The notes: generated by a model not told the origin, from the sequence alone. DNA of 64,000 nt from Methylomonas sp. MK1 (GCF_000365425.1 NZ_AQOV01000001.1:1984001-2048000), one strand, 5' to 3'. Positions 49,447 to 59,210 are shown, counted from the first letter of the stretch. Program-made: numbers and translations.

Positions 49447-50970
49447 CTAAACGGCTTCAACGCCTTGTTTGGAAATACCCGCACCGAACTTGCGATGCCA
49501 GACATACGTCACCAGTAGCAATACCGCCAACACCCCGAAAAAACCTTTATCACCCAAGATGACGTAAGGCGTAAGACCACGCATCGGAACTATATAATCG
49601 GTTAAAGTAGTCGTAGTAAACAAAGGCGCCTGCTTACGTAATGCACCGTCCGGACCTACAAACCCGGTCACACCAGTATTGGTGGCTCGTGCCAAATAGC
49701 GGCCGGTTTCCAGCGCCCGCATTTGCGCCATTTGCATGTGTTGATGCGGCTGTGAGGAATTGCCGAACCAGGCGTCGTTAGTCATGTTGACGATATAGCC
49801 GGCATCCGCAATCTGTCGGGCAACCAACTCGCCGAAGGCATCTTCATAACAAATAGTAGTGACAAACGCGTGACCGCCCGCCGTCAACAACGTTTGCCGG
49901 TCGCCACCGGCAGCGAAATCGCCCAGAGGTATTTGCAATTTATCCAATACCCAGCCCGATAACGGCTGAAGCGGTAAATATTCGCCAAAAGGCAGTAGGT
50001 GATTTTTGTGGTAAAGGGCTTGATTTTCGCCCAAGGTCATGACGCTGTTGTAATACTCCTTACCCTGCCCGCTGCTGGGTAGCCCAACAACCAAATCAAC
50101 TCCATGCGCTTGCGCGGCAGTTTGCAGAGGATCGATGTAGAACTCTTTCACTTGCGACAGAAAGGCCGGAATCGAGGTTTCCGGCCAGATGATTACATCA
50201 GAATCCCAATGCTGTTCTGTGAGCTCTTGATAAAGTCTGAGCGTGTTGAGTTTCTGATTTTTTTGCCACTTCTGATCCTGGCCAATATTGCCTTGCACCA
50301 ATGTTACCTTGATCGGCGCGCCAGCGGCTTGAGTCCACGACACGGTTTGCAAATAGCCACCGCCCGCCCAAATTAATCCTAAAACCAGCAGCCCCGGCAA
50401 AGCCCGCAATTTGCCACGCAATATCTCGACTAACGAAAAAGCCGATACAGCCAACAAAAACCCGACTCCATAAACCCCGGTCAGTGGGGCATAACCAGCC
50501 AAAGGCGTAGACAGTTGGCTGTAGGCAATTTGCAGCCAGGGAAAACCATTCAACAACCAATAACCGCGAAAGTACTCGACTGCTACCCACGCAATAGCGG
50601 CGGCTATTATTCGTAACCATGCCCCGGACCACACCGAGGTTTTGGCGATAAACCAGCCGGTCAAGGCCGGGAACAAAGCCCAAACTGCTACCAGCAAAGC
50701 CGTCAGCGCTATCGAGCTATACGGGTCGCCGCCGCCAAAATCGTGAATACTGATATACGTCCACCAAATACCTGAACCGAACAAGCCCAAGCCAAACAAA
50801 TAACCACTGAGCGCCGCCCTCTTCGGCATCTGCCGCTGCCAAACCCAGTAAATGAAAACTAATGCACCGATTGCGGCGTAGGCATAATCGTATGGAGCAA
50901 AGGCCATGGTGAGCAATATCCCAAAAACCGGTGCGGCAAGTTCCCATTTACAATTCAATATTCGCGTCAT
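49447..50970 (-). CDS. lnt: Apolipoprotein N-acyltransferase
   Basis: Inner-membrane enzyme adding the third acyl chain to lipoproteins. It has 507 residues from ATG at 50970 (MTRILNCKWELAAPVFG); the frame extends to 51087 through ATG 51003 and GTG 51087, so the start is uncertain. About six membrane helices precede the nitrilase domain with catalytic Glu (IWPETSIPAFL), Lys in HLLPFGEYLPL-adjacent HKNH, and Cys (TTICYEDAFGE). Convergent with none; divergent from the 502-residue gene. Confidence 0.92.
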   Translation of the reverse strand: MTRILNCKWELAAPVFGILLTMAFAPYDYAYAAIGALVFIYWVWQRQMPKRAALSGYLFGLGLFGSGIWWTYISIHDFGGGDPYSSIALTALLVAVWALFPALTGWFIAKTSVWSGAWLRIIAAAIAWVAVEYFRGYWLLNGFPWLQIAYSQLSTPLAGYAPLTGVYGVGFLLAVSAFSLVEILRGKLRALPGLLVLGLIWAGGGYLQTVSWTQAAGAPIKVTLVQGNIGQDQKWQKNQKLNTLRLYQELTEQHWDSDVIIWPETSIPAFLSQVKEFYIDPLQTAAQAHGVDLVVGLPSSGQGKEYYNSVMTLGENQALYHKNHLLPFGEYLPLQPLSGWVLDKLQIPLGDFAAGGDRQTLLTAGGHAFVTTICYEDAFGELVARQIADAGYIVNMTNDAWFGNSSQPHQHMQMAQMRALETGRYLARATNTGVTGFVGPDGALRKQAPLFTTTTLTDYIVPMRGLTPYVILGDKGFFGVLAVLLLVTYVWHRKFGAGISKQGVEAV

Positions 50971-51105
50971 TACTCTGCTGTGTTTATTCGATGGAATCGG
51001 CATTTTATGCAGCCGCCGGGGTTTCGTAAAATTGGCAGCTGCCTTTAGCCGCCAATCTGAACTAAACTGAGGTAATGTTTTCAACACAACTTAACTCGCA
51101 AGTAC

Positions 51106-52614
51106 ATGACCGATAACGCATCACTGCCTTTTGAGCTGTCAACGGAGTCCCTCGGCGCATGGATAAATTCATTAAGCGCGTTGCCGGCGGCGAACGCTGC
51201 AAATCAGTTGAATCTGGTCCTTAAACAACTGACTCGCAGCAACGCCCCAGCCGCAAACGTGTTGCCGATACTCGTCAATTTAACGCCACTGACATTGCAT
51301 TTATCCAATGGATTAACCAATGCGGCGCGTTCCGAAACAGACCTAGCCACCAACACCAAAGCGCTAAAAATTGCGAAACTAGCCATGCAATTACTCAGGC
51401 ACTTAAGCCTGGCTTTTTGCCGTACTGTCGAGACCAAACAACTCGATACATTGCTGACCCAACAAGCGATATTTTATGCTTTGCAACTCGTTGGGTACTG
51501 TCTGCGCAGCACGGCGCTGTTTTACGAAATGCCGTCTACAACCTTGTGGAAAAAGAGCGGCCTGCTTTACACCATAGCTGTTGAACTGCAACTGTTAAAA
51601 AAACCGATCTCTTCCAAACTTCAGGAGTTTAAGTTACAAAGCACCATTGAAGCAGTCGTTAAACGCAACGTCTTGTTTGCACTCAGCAAACCCAACCAAT
51701 ACTCAACAACTGAAATCAGTCAATTATTTCAGTTGGTCAATCAGCATCAAGATCGCCTGGAGCTCAGCAAAACTGCCAATCCGGATAGCGGTTTTTTTTG
51801 GAATCTGGGCAGCGAACCAAGTCCAATACCGCGCACGAACAGTACATTGCCGCGCGGCTCCGTGCACATCAGCTGCCTGAGACTCGGCCATGCCTTGCAA
51901 CTTGGCGAAATCGAGACCGAACTGAATTCAAACATGCAGACCAAACTGGCCTTGCACTTGACTGGATACAGCAATATTTTCGCATCGGTGGCAATCGGCC
52001 CGCCGATGCCTGCACACTTACTCGAGGGCTTCGTTGCGGTCAGCGCCCATCTGCAAGGCGAAGAAAAATTATCGAAAATCATGAACCTTAGCTCGCAATT
52101 GTCGCGCGGTAGGTCCCTGGCCCGCGATATGTCTCTTGTGCCATTGGAACATGAAAAAAGTTTCTACAAACCGCTCAATGCCAGCATTGTCAGTTTCCCC
52201 GAACACGGCACTAGCCTGAGTCTGCTACGCAACGTCAGCAAACAATTCCTGGTGGCGGAAAGCCCCGCGCCCAATTGTTCAACCGGCGATATTGGCTTAC
52301 TGTGTCGCGAGCAGCAGCCCGCCAAAGTGGTGATAGTTCGCCAGCAAACGCTATATGAAGATGTAACACTAATTTTGCTGGAACCCATTATCGGCAACAT
52401 TACAATCCACGACATCGAAAATGCCGGCGACAGCAACAGCCAGAAAGCCATAGTCATCGGGATGGAAACCGAGCACCCCGAGGTGTTGTTAGCCAACGGC
52501 AAATACACGGTAGGCAGTAAAATCAGCCTGCTGTACGGCAACACCTTGTATTTGAAAGCTTGCGTGGAAAGCACCCCTTGGTTAGTGCGCTTCAAGGTCG
52601 GTGTTGATTTGTGA
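51106..52614 (+). CDS. Hypothetical protein (502 residues)
   Basis: I do not recognise this protein. The first 250 residues are mostly helical and rich in Leu, Ala and Asn (LSALPAANAANQLNLVLKQL). The second half, after a linker near 225-255, looks beta-rich (HISCLRLGHALQLGEIETEL; VVIVRQQTLYEDVTLILLEP), in layout like bacterial proteins with a C-terminal PilZ-type barrel, though no RxxxR/DxSxxG motif is visible. No signal peptide. Its 3' end overlaps the convergent 5'-nucleotidase gene by 23 bases. Confidence 0.75.
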   Translation: MTDNASLPFELSTESLGAWINSLSALPAANAANQLNLVLKQLTRSNAPAANVLPILVNLTPLTLHLSNGLTNAARSETDLATNTKALKIAKLAMQLLRHLSLAFCRTVETKQLDTLLTQQAIFYALQLVGYCLRSTALFYEMPSTTLWKKSGLLYTIAVELQLLKKPISSKLQEFKLQSTIEAVVKRNVLFALSKPNQYSTTEISQLFQLVNQHQDRLELSKTANPDSGFFWNLGSEPSPIPRTNSTLPRGSVHISCLRLGHALQLGEIETELNSNMQTKLALHLTGYSNIFASVAIGPPMPAHLLEGFVAVSAHLQGEEKLSKIMNLSSQLSRGRSLARDMSLVPLEHEKSFYKPLNASIVSFPEHGTSLSLLRNVSKQFLVAESPAPNCSTGDIGLLCREQQPAKVVIVRQQTLYEDVTLILLEPIIGNITIHDIENAGDSNSQKAIVIGMETEHPEVLLANGKYTVGSKISLLYGNTLYLKACVESTPWLVRFKVGVDL

Positions 52615-53491
52615 CGCCATGCGGGACGTGGGCGGCAGCGATTTGATGGGACTCCGCGGAATCGCAATGGCCTTTTTGATCATCGAAGAAAATATCAGCC
52701 CCGAACGCTTTTAAAAACGCCCCCTTGGGCATGCCGCCTAAAAACAAGGCTTCATCAATTCTAATTCCCCAAGCCCGCAAGGTTCTAACGACCCGCTCGT
52801 GAGCCGGTGCGGCGCGTGCGGTGACCAACGCGGTGCGAATCGGCGACAAATCTTGATCGAAATGGGTTTGAATGCGGTGCAAAGCACTTAAAAACTCTTT
52901 CAACGGTCCGTCGGACAAGGGCTTATGCGCCTCGTTGCGCTCATTGGCGGCAAAAGCCGCCAAACCGTGTTGTTGATAAATCCGCTCCGATTCATCGGAA
53001 AACAGCACAGCATCACCATCAAACGCAATCCGCAATTGCGGGGACGGATTGGCTACCGCGCCGGAGACGATGGTCGCAGCAGCATAACCGGCAGCCAGAG
53101 CTTTTCTGACATCCTCGCCATTGGCCGACAAAAACAAATGCGCGCCAAAAGCCGGAATATATTCGTAGGGCGAAACGCCGCTAGTAAACGCCGCCCGGCT
53201 AATCGCCAGTTCGTAATGATTAATCGAGTTAAAGATACGCAAACCGGTATCCGCGCTATTTTGCGACAGCAGGATAATCTCCACCAGCGGCGCCCCGGGA
53301 AAAGCTTTGTTAATATCCAAAAACTTCTTCACCAAGGAAAATCCAAAACCCGGCGGCAGAATTTCGTTTTCGTGCTCAATCTGATAGCGACAAAACGCTT
53401 CCTTGCCCTGGGTTTCGAAAATCGCGTGCGATTCATCCAGATTGAATAAGGCCCTGGACGATACGGCAACCACAAGTTTCTGATTATCCAT
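52592..53491 (-). CDS. 5'-nucleotidase (cytosolic 5'-nucleotidase 1 family)
   Basis: A 299-residue soluble protein of the NT5C1-like family (PF06189 from memory): LVVAVSSRALFNLDESHAIF at the start, LRIAFDGDAVLFSDESE holding the catalytic Asp pair (DGDA), and IDEALFLGGMPKGAFLKAF with IFFDDQKGH near the end. It should hydrolyse nucleoside monophosphates. It begins 2 bases after the SPOR gene, so probably co-transcribed. Confidence 0.88.
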   Translation of the reverse strand: MDNQKLVVAVSSRALFNLDESHAIFETQGKEAFCRYQIEHENEILPPGFGFSLVKKFLDINKAFPGAPLVEIILLSQNSADTGLRIFNSINHYELAISRAAFTSGVSPYEYIPAFGAHLFLSANGEDVRKALAAGYAAATIVSGAVANPSPQLRIAFDGDAVLFSDESERIYQQHGLAAFAANERNEAHKPLSDGPLKEFLSALHRIQTHFDQDLSPIRTALVTARAAPAHERVVRTLRAWGIRIDEALFLGGMPKGAFLKAFGADIFFDDQKGHCDSAESHQIAAAHVPHGVTNQHRP

Positions 53492-53493
53492 GG

Positions 53494-55218
53494 CTATTCT
53501 TTATTGCGGGTAACCCACACCGAATCGAGATTAAGGGTTTTCTTGATTTTCGCCGCATAAGCCGCCGCTTCGTACTGGGTTTTAAAACCGTCCACAAACA
53601 AACGGTACCAGTTTTCGCCCTTGGATTCGGTTTTGACTACCTTGGCCGGCACGCCTTTGCCCGCAAACTCTTGGGCCTTGCTCTTGGCATACCAATCCTG
53701 TTTAAACGCAATTAAATTGACCGCCCAATTTTCCTCGACCGGTACCGGCTTTTTCTTTTCCGGCTTAGGGGCCGGCGCGGCAGCTACCGCTCGACCTTTT
53801 TCCAAGGCGCTCACCTTGTTCTGCAAAGCTTCTATCGCAGCGCCGATTTGCATGATCTGGCTGCCGATTTCGGCAGAAGGCTTGGCCTGATCGCCGTTCG
53901 CTTTTGCCGCACCAGTATCAGCATGCCCCGCCTTACTTAATTCCGCAATCTGAGTGGCCATCACGCCATTGCTCACCGTCAACTCGTCCAACTGTTTGCG
54001 CAACATTTCCTTGTCCGCTGCATCGCTGGCAGGCGCAGCATTCACTTGTTCCTGCAGTTTTCCGATAATACTGACCAACTCGCCGACTTGCGACTTAGCG
54101 ATCATGCCTTGTATTCCTAATCCGGTACCGATCAGCAGCGCCGCCACTGCGATGCCATTGGCCACATAGGCGGCTACCGGCTTTTTAGCCGCCAAGGCAT
54201 CCAAGGCCCGCTTGGTTTTCTTCTGTTCGGTCTGTACGCTTTCCAGACTATCCAAACAACCAAGCATCTCATTTTTACCCGCCGCCTCGGTTAGATCGTG
54301 GCGCATCTGCTGCTGATGCTTTTTGAGGTCGACGATATTCCGATTCAACGCGGCAATTTCGCTACTATGATCGATGACTTGTATAGGCGGCACTGGGGCC
54401 GCTTGAACTTGCTCGACCGCGTCGGCAATCGGCACTATTTCCGGCTCATTGCTCTGGACGACGACTAATTCTTCCTCGTTATTTTGCTCACTGACCGCTG
54501 CCGCAAATATCTGATCCAAATCCGGCTCCGGTTCCGGCGCACTTGCTTGGACGCTGTTATCGGGTTCTTCCAAATCGGCAAAATCATCGACGATTGGCGG
54601 TACCGCTGGTGCATATTCGTCATCAGCCGAAATATCGAAATCCGCAATCAGAAAATCGGCATTGCCGCCAGCCAACTCAGCATCATCGGAAAACTCGTCT
54701 ATTTCGGCCATATTCTCCAGCTCGTCCATCACGGTTTCCGGCAAACCCACTGCGGCGACCGGGGTGTCTTCGGGGAAATCGTCGATTTGACCGACCCGCT
54801 CTAACTCTGCTACTTCTTCAAATACATCATCAACCGGCAAATCTAAAGGGTTCCCCTGATTTTCGGCATCGACGATATCGGCAAACTCATCGTCGATAAC
54901 TTGCTGCTCGCGTCCGGGATTAATGCCGATGTCGGCGTTGAAATCGTCACCAAACTCATCAATATCGTCGGCTAAACTCGATACTGCCTTAGGCTCATTT
55001 GCACTCAGCAATTCATCGATATCCGCGAACTCGTCAATTTCCTGTTGCGCCTCAGGCTCGAATGTCTCGTCGCCCACCAGCAAACGGTCAATGGCTTCGT
55101 CATCATCTATTGTGCCAACCTGTTGTTCGGAGGGGTCGCCAATATTGAGCATGGCATCCAGATCGTCGGCGAACGCATCCAAGGTTTTTTTGTTTTTACT
55201 ACCAGTCGATTCAGCCAT
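53494..55218 (-). CDS. SPOR domain protein with long acidic N-terminus
   Basis: A 574-residue bitopic membrane protein. Residues 1-270 are strikingly acidic with repeated short motifs (DEFADIDELL, DDIDEFGDDF, DEFADIVDAE, DDFADLEEP). A coiled-coil-like segment follows, one membrane helix at about 345-370 (YVANGIAVAALLIGTGLGI), a second helical spacer, and a C-terminal SPOR domain (about 497-570, WAVNLIAFKQDWYAKSKAQ to VWVTRNKE). SPOR domains bind denuded septal peptidoglycan, so a cell-division role is inferred, with the acidic part in the cytoplasm. Confidence 0.85.
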   Translation of the reverse strand: MAESTGSKNKKTLDAFADDLDAMLNIGDPSEQQVGTIDDDEAIDRLLVGDETFEPEAQQEIDEFADIDELLSANEPKAVSSLADDIDEFGDDFNADIGINPGREQQVIDDEFADIVDAENQGNPLDLPVDDVFEEVAELERVGQIDDFPEDTPVAAVGLPETVMDELENMAEIDEFSDDAELAGGNADFLIADFDISADDEYAPAVPPIVDDFADLEEPDNSVQASAPEPEPDLDQIFAAAVSEQNNEEELVVVQSNEPEIVPIADAVEQVQAAPVPPIQVIDHSSEIAALNRNIVDLKKHQQQMRHDLTEAAGKNEMLGCLDSLESVQTEQKKTKRALDALAAKKPVAAYVANGIAVAALLIGTGLGIQGMIAKSQVGELVSIIGKLQEQVNAAPASDAADKEMLRKQLDELTVSNGVMATQIAELSKAGHADTGAAKANGDQAKPSAEIGSQIMQIGAAIEALQNKVSALEKGRAVAAAPAPKPEKKKPVPVEENWAVNLIAFKQDWYAKSKAQEFAGKGVPAKVVKTESKGENWYRLFVDGFKTQYEAAAYAAKIKKTLNLDSVWVTRNKE

Positions 55219-55280
55219 GTTTTTTCTCGTTTAAGCCGCACATAGTTCAGCAAATGCTGATTCGCAAGCACCGTAAGGTG

Positions 55281-56012
55281 TCATTTAAGCGCAGTTACCA
55301 AGGCATTGACCTCCATGCGTTGCTGCAAATCAATGTCCCGAAAACCGGCCTTAGCCATCTGCGCCAACGCGACGGATTCGCGCATAACATGATTTTCCGA
55401 CTCGTCGTTAAACAGATGGACTATCCAATGCTCGAGTAAATCCAATCGGTTGATTTCGGTCAACACCTTAAAATAACCGCCAACTTCTTGCTGAATGCTG
55501 CGGGTATGCGCGCTGACATCATCCAAGGCATAACGGTCGCCGTTGACGAATTTTCCACCTGGCTTTAACACCCGATATATTTCAGTCAACACTTGCCGCC
55601 GGTAATCGCTATGGAAATTATGCAAAGTATATGCCGACGCCAAAATATCGACGCTGTCGCTCGCCAATGCTTGTAATGCCGTCAAGGCGTCCTCGCCGGA
55701 AAAACACAATCTGCCTGCTGCGACCCAGTCCCGCAAACTCTGCTTCGCCTGATTTTGCATGGTGGGTTCGTTATCGACACTTAATATACTTAGGTTATCC
55801 GCGGCAGACAGGATCGCCAACGTGGTGATACCGGTACCGCCACCGAGTTCAACCACTGTCTGGGGAGTGCTCTGCTTCTCACAGTAATCGCCAACCATTT
55901 CACCGACTAAGCGGCTCATTTCCGTCGCAAATGGGCATATCAAGTTGAGCATTTGATATTCTTTACCAATCACGCTGGAGAACATCGCATCGAAGGGTTT
56001 TTCTTCCGTCAT
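55281..56012 (-). CDS. Class I SAM-dependent methyltransferase
   Basis: A 243-residue soluble enzyme. The SAM-binding motif I is VVELGGGTGITTLAI, followed by the acidic motif II (LSILSVDNEP) and the motif RVLKPGGKFVNGDRY. Substrate unknown. Its start overlaps the stop of the DUF1244 gene by 4 bp (ATGA), so both belong to one unit. Confidence 0.85.
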   Translation of the reverse strand: MTEEKPFDAMFSSVIGKEYQMLNLICPFATEMSRLVGEMVGDYCEKQSTPQTVVELGGGTGITTLAILSAADNLSILSVDNEPTMQNQAKQSLRDWVAAGRLCFSGEDALTALQALASDSVDILASAYTLHNFHSDYRRQVLTEIYRVLKPGGKFVNGDRYALDDVSAHTRSIQQEVGGYFKVLTEINRLDLLEHWIVHLFNDESENHVMRESVALAQMAKAGFRDIDLQQRMEVNALVTALK

Positions 56013-56314
56013 GATTGCGCTTTCAGTTTTTGTTTTGCGTCGTACGCTGCCAGTTGCTCCGGAGTGGCTTCGCGTTGATATTTATCTTTCCATTCGCTGT
56101 AAGGCATGCCGTAGACAATCTGCCGTGCTTGCTCGTAATCAATGTCGATTGCGCGTTCTGCGGCGGCGGCTGCATACCATTTAGCCAGGCAATTCCGGCA
56201 AAAATCAGCGAGCACCATCAGTTCGATATTCTGCACTTCGGTATGCTGTTGTAAATGGGCTAGTAGTTGCCTGAAAGCCGCCGCTTCCAGTTCGACGTTA
56301 TTGGACTGAATCAT
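56009..56314 (-). CDS. DUF1244 family protein
   Basis: A 101-residue protein. ATG at 56314 is preceded by a near-perfect AAAGGAGGA at 4 bases; the longer frame to 56380 lacks one. The family signature is clear: FRQLLAHLQQHTEVQNIELM, FCRNCLAKWY with a Cys pair, and QIVYGMPYSEWKDKYQ. No function is established; the Cys-x2-Cys suggests metal binding. Translationally coupled to the methyltransferase. Confidence 0.82.
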   Translation of the reverse strand: MIQSNNVELEAAAFRQLLAHLQQHTEVQNIELMVLADFCRNCLAKWYAAAAAERAIDIDYEQARQIVYGMPYSEWKDKYQREATPEQLAAYDAKQKLKAQS

Positions 56315-56426
56315 GAAATCCTCCTTTAAAACCGGCATTTTAGCAGCAAAGCCGTTAGGCTCATGTACAATTGCACCCAAAGATTCTACAATGAAGTAAT
56401 TGATACTTGGGATCTAATCGCGCTTT

Positions 56427-56756
56427 GTGAACACAATACACAGTTCATCCTTGGCTTTTTATCCGGTCGGCTATAACCAGCCGAGAGCCGTACGGCCGGA
56501 TAATAATCTTGAACAAAAGCAAAAGCCTAATAGCGACGAGACCGAGATACCTCGGCAGAATCCTGATTTACCTAAAACCTCGTCAACCGCTCAAATCAAG
56601 GCCGCTCTGGCGGACAACGGGTTGACGGTAAGCAATAACGACCAACCAAGTAATTCGCGTACCTTGAAAGCATTGAACGCCTACACAGAAAACCGCAATC
56701 AACCCGCCCAATCCCGGGTTGCAGAGATCATTTCCGGTATCGATCTTTACGTCTAA
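56427..56756 (+). CDS. Small hypothetical protein (109 residues)
   Basis: A GTG-started frame with a low-complexity, hydrophilic middle (EQKQKPNSDETEIPRQNPD) and a conserved-looking end (TLKALNAYTENRN to IISGIDLYV). No obvious ribosome binding site, no signal peptide. The C-terminal pattern, in particular ending in GIDLYV, resembles small uncharacterised gammaproteobacterial proteins. It lies 27 bases before yciB in the same direction. Confidence 0.55.
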   Translation: MNTIHSSSLAFYPVGYNQPRAVRPDNNLEQKQKPNSDETEIPRQNPDLPKTSSTAQIKAALADNGLTVSNNDQPSNSRTLKALNAYTENRNQPAQSRVAEIISGIDLYV

Positions 56757-56783
56757 CCTCCCTCCCATCTTTAAACGTCAATC

Positions 56784-57326
56784 ATGAAACCGCTTTTAGA
56801 GTTTTTCCCTATCGTTCTATTCTTTGTCGCGTACAAACTGTACGACATTTACATTGCCACTGCCGTCGTAATCGCCGCCACGGTTGTGCAGGTCATCAGC
56901 TATTGGCTGCTCTATCGCAAAGTGGAAACCATGCAGTGGATTACACTGGGATTAATTTTGGTCATGGGTGGTGCGACACTATATTTACATGACGAGCAAT
57001 TCATTAAGTGGAAACTAACCATTATTGAGTGGCTGTTCGGCGGTGCATTTTTGGTCAGCCAATTCGTCGGCAAAAAAACTTTTATAGAACGCATGATGGG
57101 CGCAAACCTCGAATTGCCGGATCGTATCTGGAAACGCCTTAACCTGAGCTGGTCCATGTTTTTTATCGGGGTCGGCTGTTTAAATTTATACGTGATGGCG
57201 AACTACAGCACCGACGACTGGGTCAGCTTTAAAACTTTCGGCGTTCCCGGCCTGATGCTTATTTTTATTGCCGTACAAATAGTGTTCTTGTATAAGTTTA
57301 TTCCCGCACCAGAGGCTAAAGAGTAA
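56784..57326 (+). CDS. yciB: Inner membrane-spanning protein YciB (septation protein A)
   Basis: A 180-residue protein with five hydrophobic helices, starting [26 protein letters not shown], with family features [43 protein letters not shown] and [16 protein letters not shown]. YciB affects cell envelope synthesis and division. It overlaps the next gene by 1 base (TAATG-like), forming a yciB-yciI-bolA-ppi cluster. Confidence 0.93.
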   Translation: MKPLLEFFPIVLFFVAYKLYDIYIATAVVIAATVVQVISYWLLYRKVETMQWITLGLILVMGGATLYLHDEQFIKWKLTIIEWLFGGAFLVSQFVGKKTFIERMMGANLELPDRIWKRLNLSWSMFFIGVGCLNLYVMANYSTDDWVSFKTFGVPGLMLIFIAVQIVFLYKFIPAPEAKE

Positions 57327-57628
57327 TGTTGTATGCCATCATGGCCGAAGATGTCGCGGACAGCCTGAGCAATCGTTTGGCCGCCCGTCCGCAGCATCTG
57401 GAACGATTAACTATATTGCAAAACCAAGGCCGCTTGGTATTGGCCGGGCCGCATCCTGCGATAGATAGCGAAAACCCCGGCGATGCCGGATTTAGCGGCA
57501 GCCTGATTGTTGCCGAGTTTGCCAGTCGGCAGGACGCCCAAGACTGGGCCGATGCCGACCCTTATATCTCCGCGGGCGTATATGCTCGTGTTACCGTTAA
57601 ACCTTTCAAACAAGTATTTCCCCAATGA
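57326..57628 (+). CDS. YciI family protein
   Basis: A 100-residue ferredoxin-fold protein: [14 protein letters not shown], then [10 protein letters not shown] and [22 protein letters not shown], with the His and Asp residues of the YciI putative active site. Function in general unknown. Start overlaps the yciB stop, and its stop overlaps the BolA start. Confidence 0.9.
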   Translation: MLYAIMAEDVADSLSNRLAARPQHLERLTILQNQGRLVLAGPHPAIDSENPGDAGFSGSLIVAEFASRQDAQDWADADPYISAGVYARVTVKPFKQVFPQ

Positions 57629-57888
57629 CAGCCGACCATATCAGACAGAAGCTGGAAGAAGCTTTTAAGCCAGAATTAATCGAAATCATCGACCATAGCG
57701 CCGCACACGCCGGCCACGCCGGTAACAAAGGTGGCGGTCATTTCCATGTCACTCTCATATCCACTCAATTTGAAGGTAAATCTCTGGTGCAAAGACATCA
57801 GCTGGTTTATCAGGCCTTGGGCGACATGATGAAGGATGAAATCCATGCCCTGGGCATTAACGCTTTAACCCCCTCTGAAAACAGCTAA
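57625..57888 (+). CDS. BolA family protein
   Basis: An 87-residue protein with the BolA fold: [40 protein letters not shown] and [20 protein letters not shown]. Members partner monothiol glutaredoxins in iron-sulfur handling. Overlaps the YciI gene by 4 bp and precedes the parvulin gene by 14 bases. Confidence 0.92.
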   Translation: MTADHIRQKLEEAFKPELIEIIDHSAAHAGHAGNKGGGHFHVTLISTQFEGKSLVQRHQLVYQALGDMMKDEIHALGINALTPSENS

Positions 57889-57902
57889 AGGAAATTCTTA
57901 AG

Positions 57903-58874
57903 ATGAAACTGAAACTTATTCCCCTGATACTAGCCAGTAGCGTACTGTTACCCGGTTGCTTCGAAGAAAAAGCCAAGGAAGCGTCCGCACCAGCGGCACC
58001 GACTGTCAGCAAAGAGGACGCGGTTGCTTCGGTTAACGGCACCTATATCAGCAAGAAAACCTTGGAAACCTTGGAAAAAGAAATTGCAGAACGCAGCCAA
58101 GGCCAAACATTCCCAAAAGAACAGCTATTGGAAGAACTGATTCAACGCGAATTGTTGATTCAGCAAGCCGTACAAAAACAACTGGATAAATCGCCGGAAG
58201 TCATCGAACGGATGGCGACCGTTAGAAACTCCTTATTGTCGCAAGCGGCCCTACAAGACTACCTGAAAGCCAACCCAGTCACCGACGAAGAAATCAAAGC
58301 GGAATACGACTCCAAAATGGCTAATATGGGCAGTGAATACAAAGCCCGCCACATTTTGGTTAAAACCGAAGACGAAGCAAAAAAACTGATCGCAGAACTG
58401 GAAAAAGGCGGCGATTTTACCGCGCTGGCTAAAAAACATTCCATCGACCCGATGGGCTCCGAAGGTGGAGATTTAGGTTGGTTTACCGCTGATCGCATGG
58501 TCCCGCCCTTCTCTGAAGCAGTGGTTGCGCTGGAAAACGGCAAATTCAGCAAACAACCCGTGCAAACTCAGTTTGGCTGGCATGTGATCCTGCGCGAAGA
58601 GTCCAGAGCGCTAACACCACCGCCGTTTGATTCAGTTAAAGAACAAATTCGCCCAATGTTACAGCGCCAAAAAGCGCAAGCCATGATCGAAAATTTGCGC
58701 AAAAACGCCAAAGTTGAAGTCTTACTGCCGCCGACACCACCAAAGCAAGAAGAGGCTCAACCGGCTGATCAGGCTGCACCAGCACCTGCTGCTGAGGCCA
58801 CTCCGGCCGAACCAGCCAGCGCCGCACCAAACGCAGACGTAAAACCCACCGAACCAGCGGCTACAGCTAAATAA
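57903..58874 (+). CDS. Parvulin-type peptidyl-prolyl isomerase lipoprotein
   Basis: A 323-residue protein with a lipoprotein signal (VLLPGC lipobox at about Cys19), a SurA-like N-domain (about 45-135), a parvulin domain (about 140-240: YKARHILVKTEDEAKKLIAE to FGWHVILREES), and a Pro/Ala/Glu-rich tail from about 275. Probably anchored in the periplasm and assisting folding of envelope proteins. Followed by a terminator. Confidence 0.9.
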   Translation: MKLKLIPLILASSVLLPGCFEEKAKEASAPAAPTVSKEDAVASVNGTYISKKTLETLEKEIAERSQGQTFPKEQLLEELIQRELLIQQAVQKQLDKSPEVIERMATVRNSLLSQAALQDYLKANPVTDEEIKAEYDSKMANMGSEYKARHILVKTEDEAKKLIAELEKGGDFTALAKKHSIDPMGSEGGDLGWFTADRMVPPFSEAVVALENGKFSKQPVQTQFGWHVILREESRALTPPPFDSVKEQIRPMLQRQKAQAMIENLRKNAKVEVLLPPTPPKQEEAQPADQAAPAPAAEATPAEPASAAPNADVKPTEPAATAK

Positions 58875-58887
58875 CGCGCCATACAGA

Positions 58888-58916
58888 ACAGGGCGGTCCA
58901 ACCGCCCTGTTTTTTT
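58888..58916 (+). terminator. Rho-independent terminator of the yciB-ppi cluster
   Basis: ACAGGGCGGT/ACCGCCCTGT arms with a 3-base loop and six or more T, 13 bases past the parvulin stop. Confidence 0.92.
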
Positions 58917-58960
58917 GCAACATACGTCTTATATCCCTATAAGCTCAGCTAACTAAATAA

Positions 58961-59152
58961 CTATGCCGCTTGAGCTTGCATCTTCCGATTCTGCGTATTT
59001 TCATCCAGTAAAGCTTTAATACTGGCCGTGCATTTTCCACATACACCACCCGCACCCGTGCACTGCATCAGCTGTCTGCGATTACATACACCTTGACTGA
59101 TTGCCTGCGTAACCTGTCTATCGGTGACCGCTTTACACACACATACGTACAT
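58961..59152 (-). CDS. bfd: Bacterioferritin-associated ferredoxin
   Basis: A 63-residue [2Fe-2S] protein with the Bfd cysteine pattern: CVCKAVTD at the start and CTGAGGVCGKC later, giving the four iron-sulfur ligands. Bfd delivers electrons to bacterioferritin to release stored iron. A Fur box overlaps its probable promoter, fitting induction under iron starvation. No bacterioferritin gene is adjacent. Confidence 0.92.
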   Translation of the reverse strand: MYVCVCKAVTDRQVTQAISQGVCNRRQLMQCTGAGGVCGKCTASIKALLDENTQNRKMQAQAA

Positions 59153-59181
59153 AACACCCTCACTTAATTCATATGCGCATT

Positions 59182-59210
59182 AATGATAACAATTATCATT
59201 TAAAAGTAAA
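59182..59210 (-). promoter_or_regulatory. Fur box over the bfd promoter
   Basis: TGATAACAATTATCA (59184-59198) differs from the 7-1-7 Fur consensus at one base and lies in a 19-bp near-palindrome (59182-59200). On the - strand TTTACT (59210-59205), a 16-base spacer and TATCAT (59188-59183) form a likely promoter, with the -10 inside the Fur site. Confidence 0.8.
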
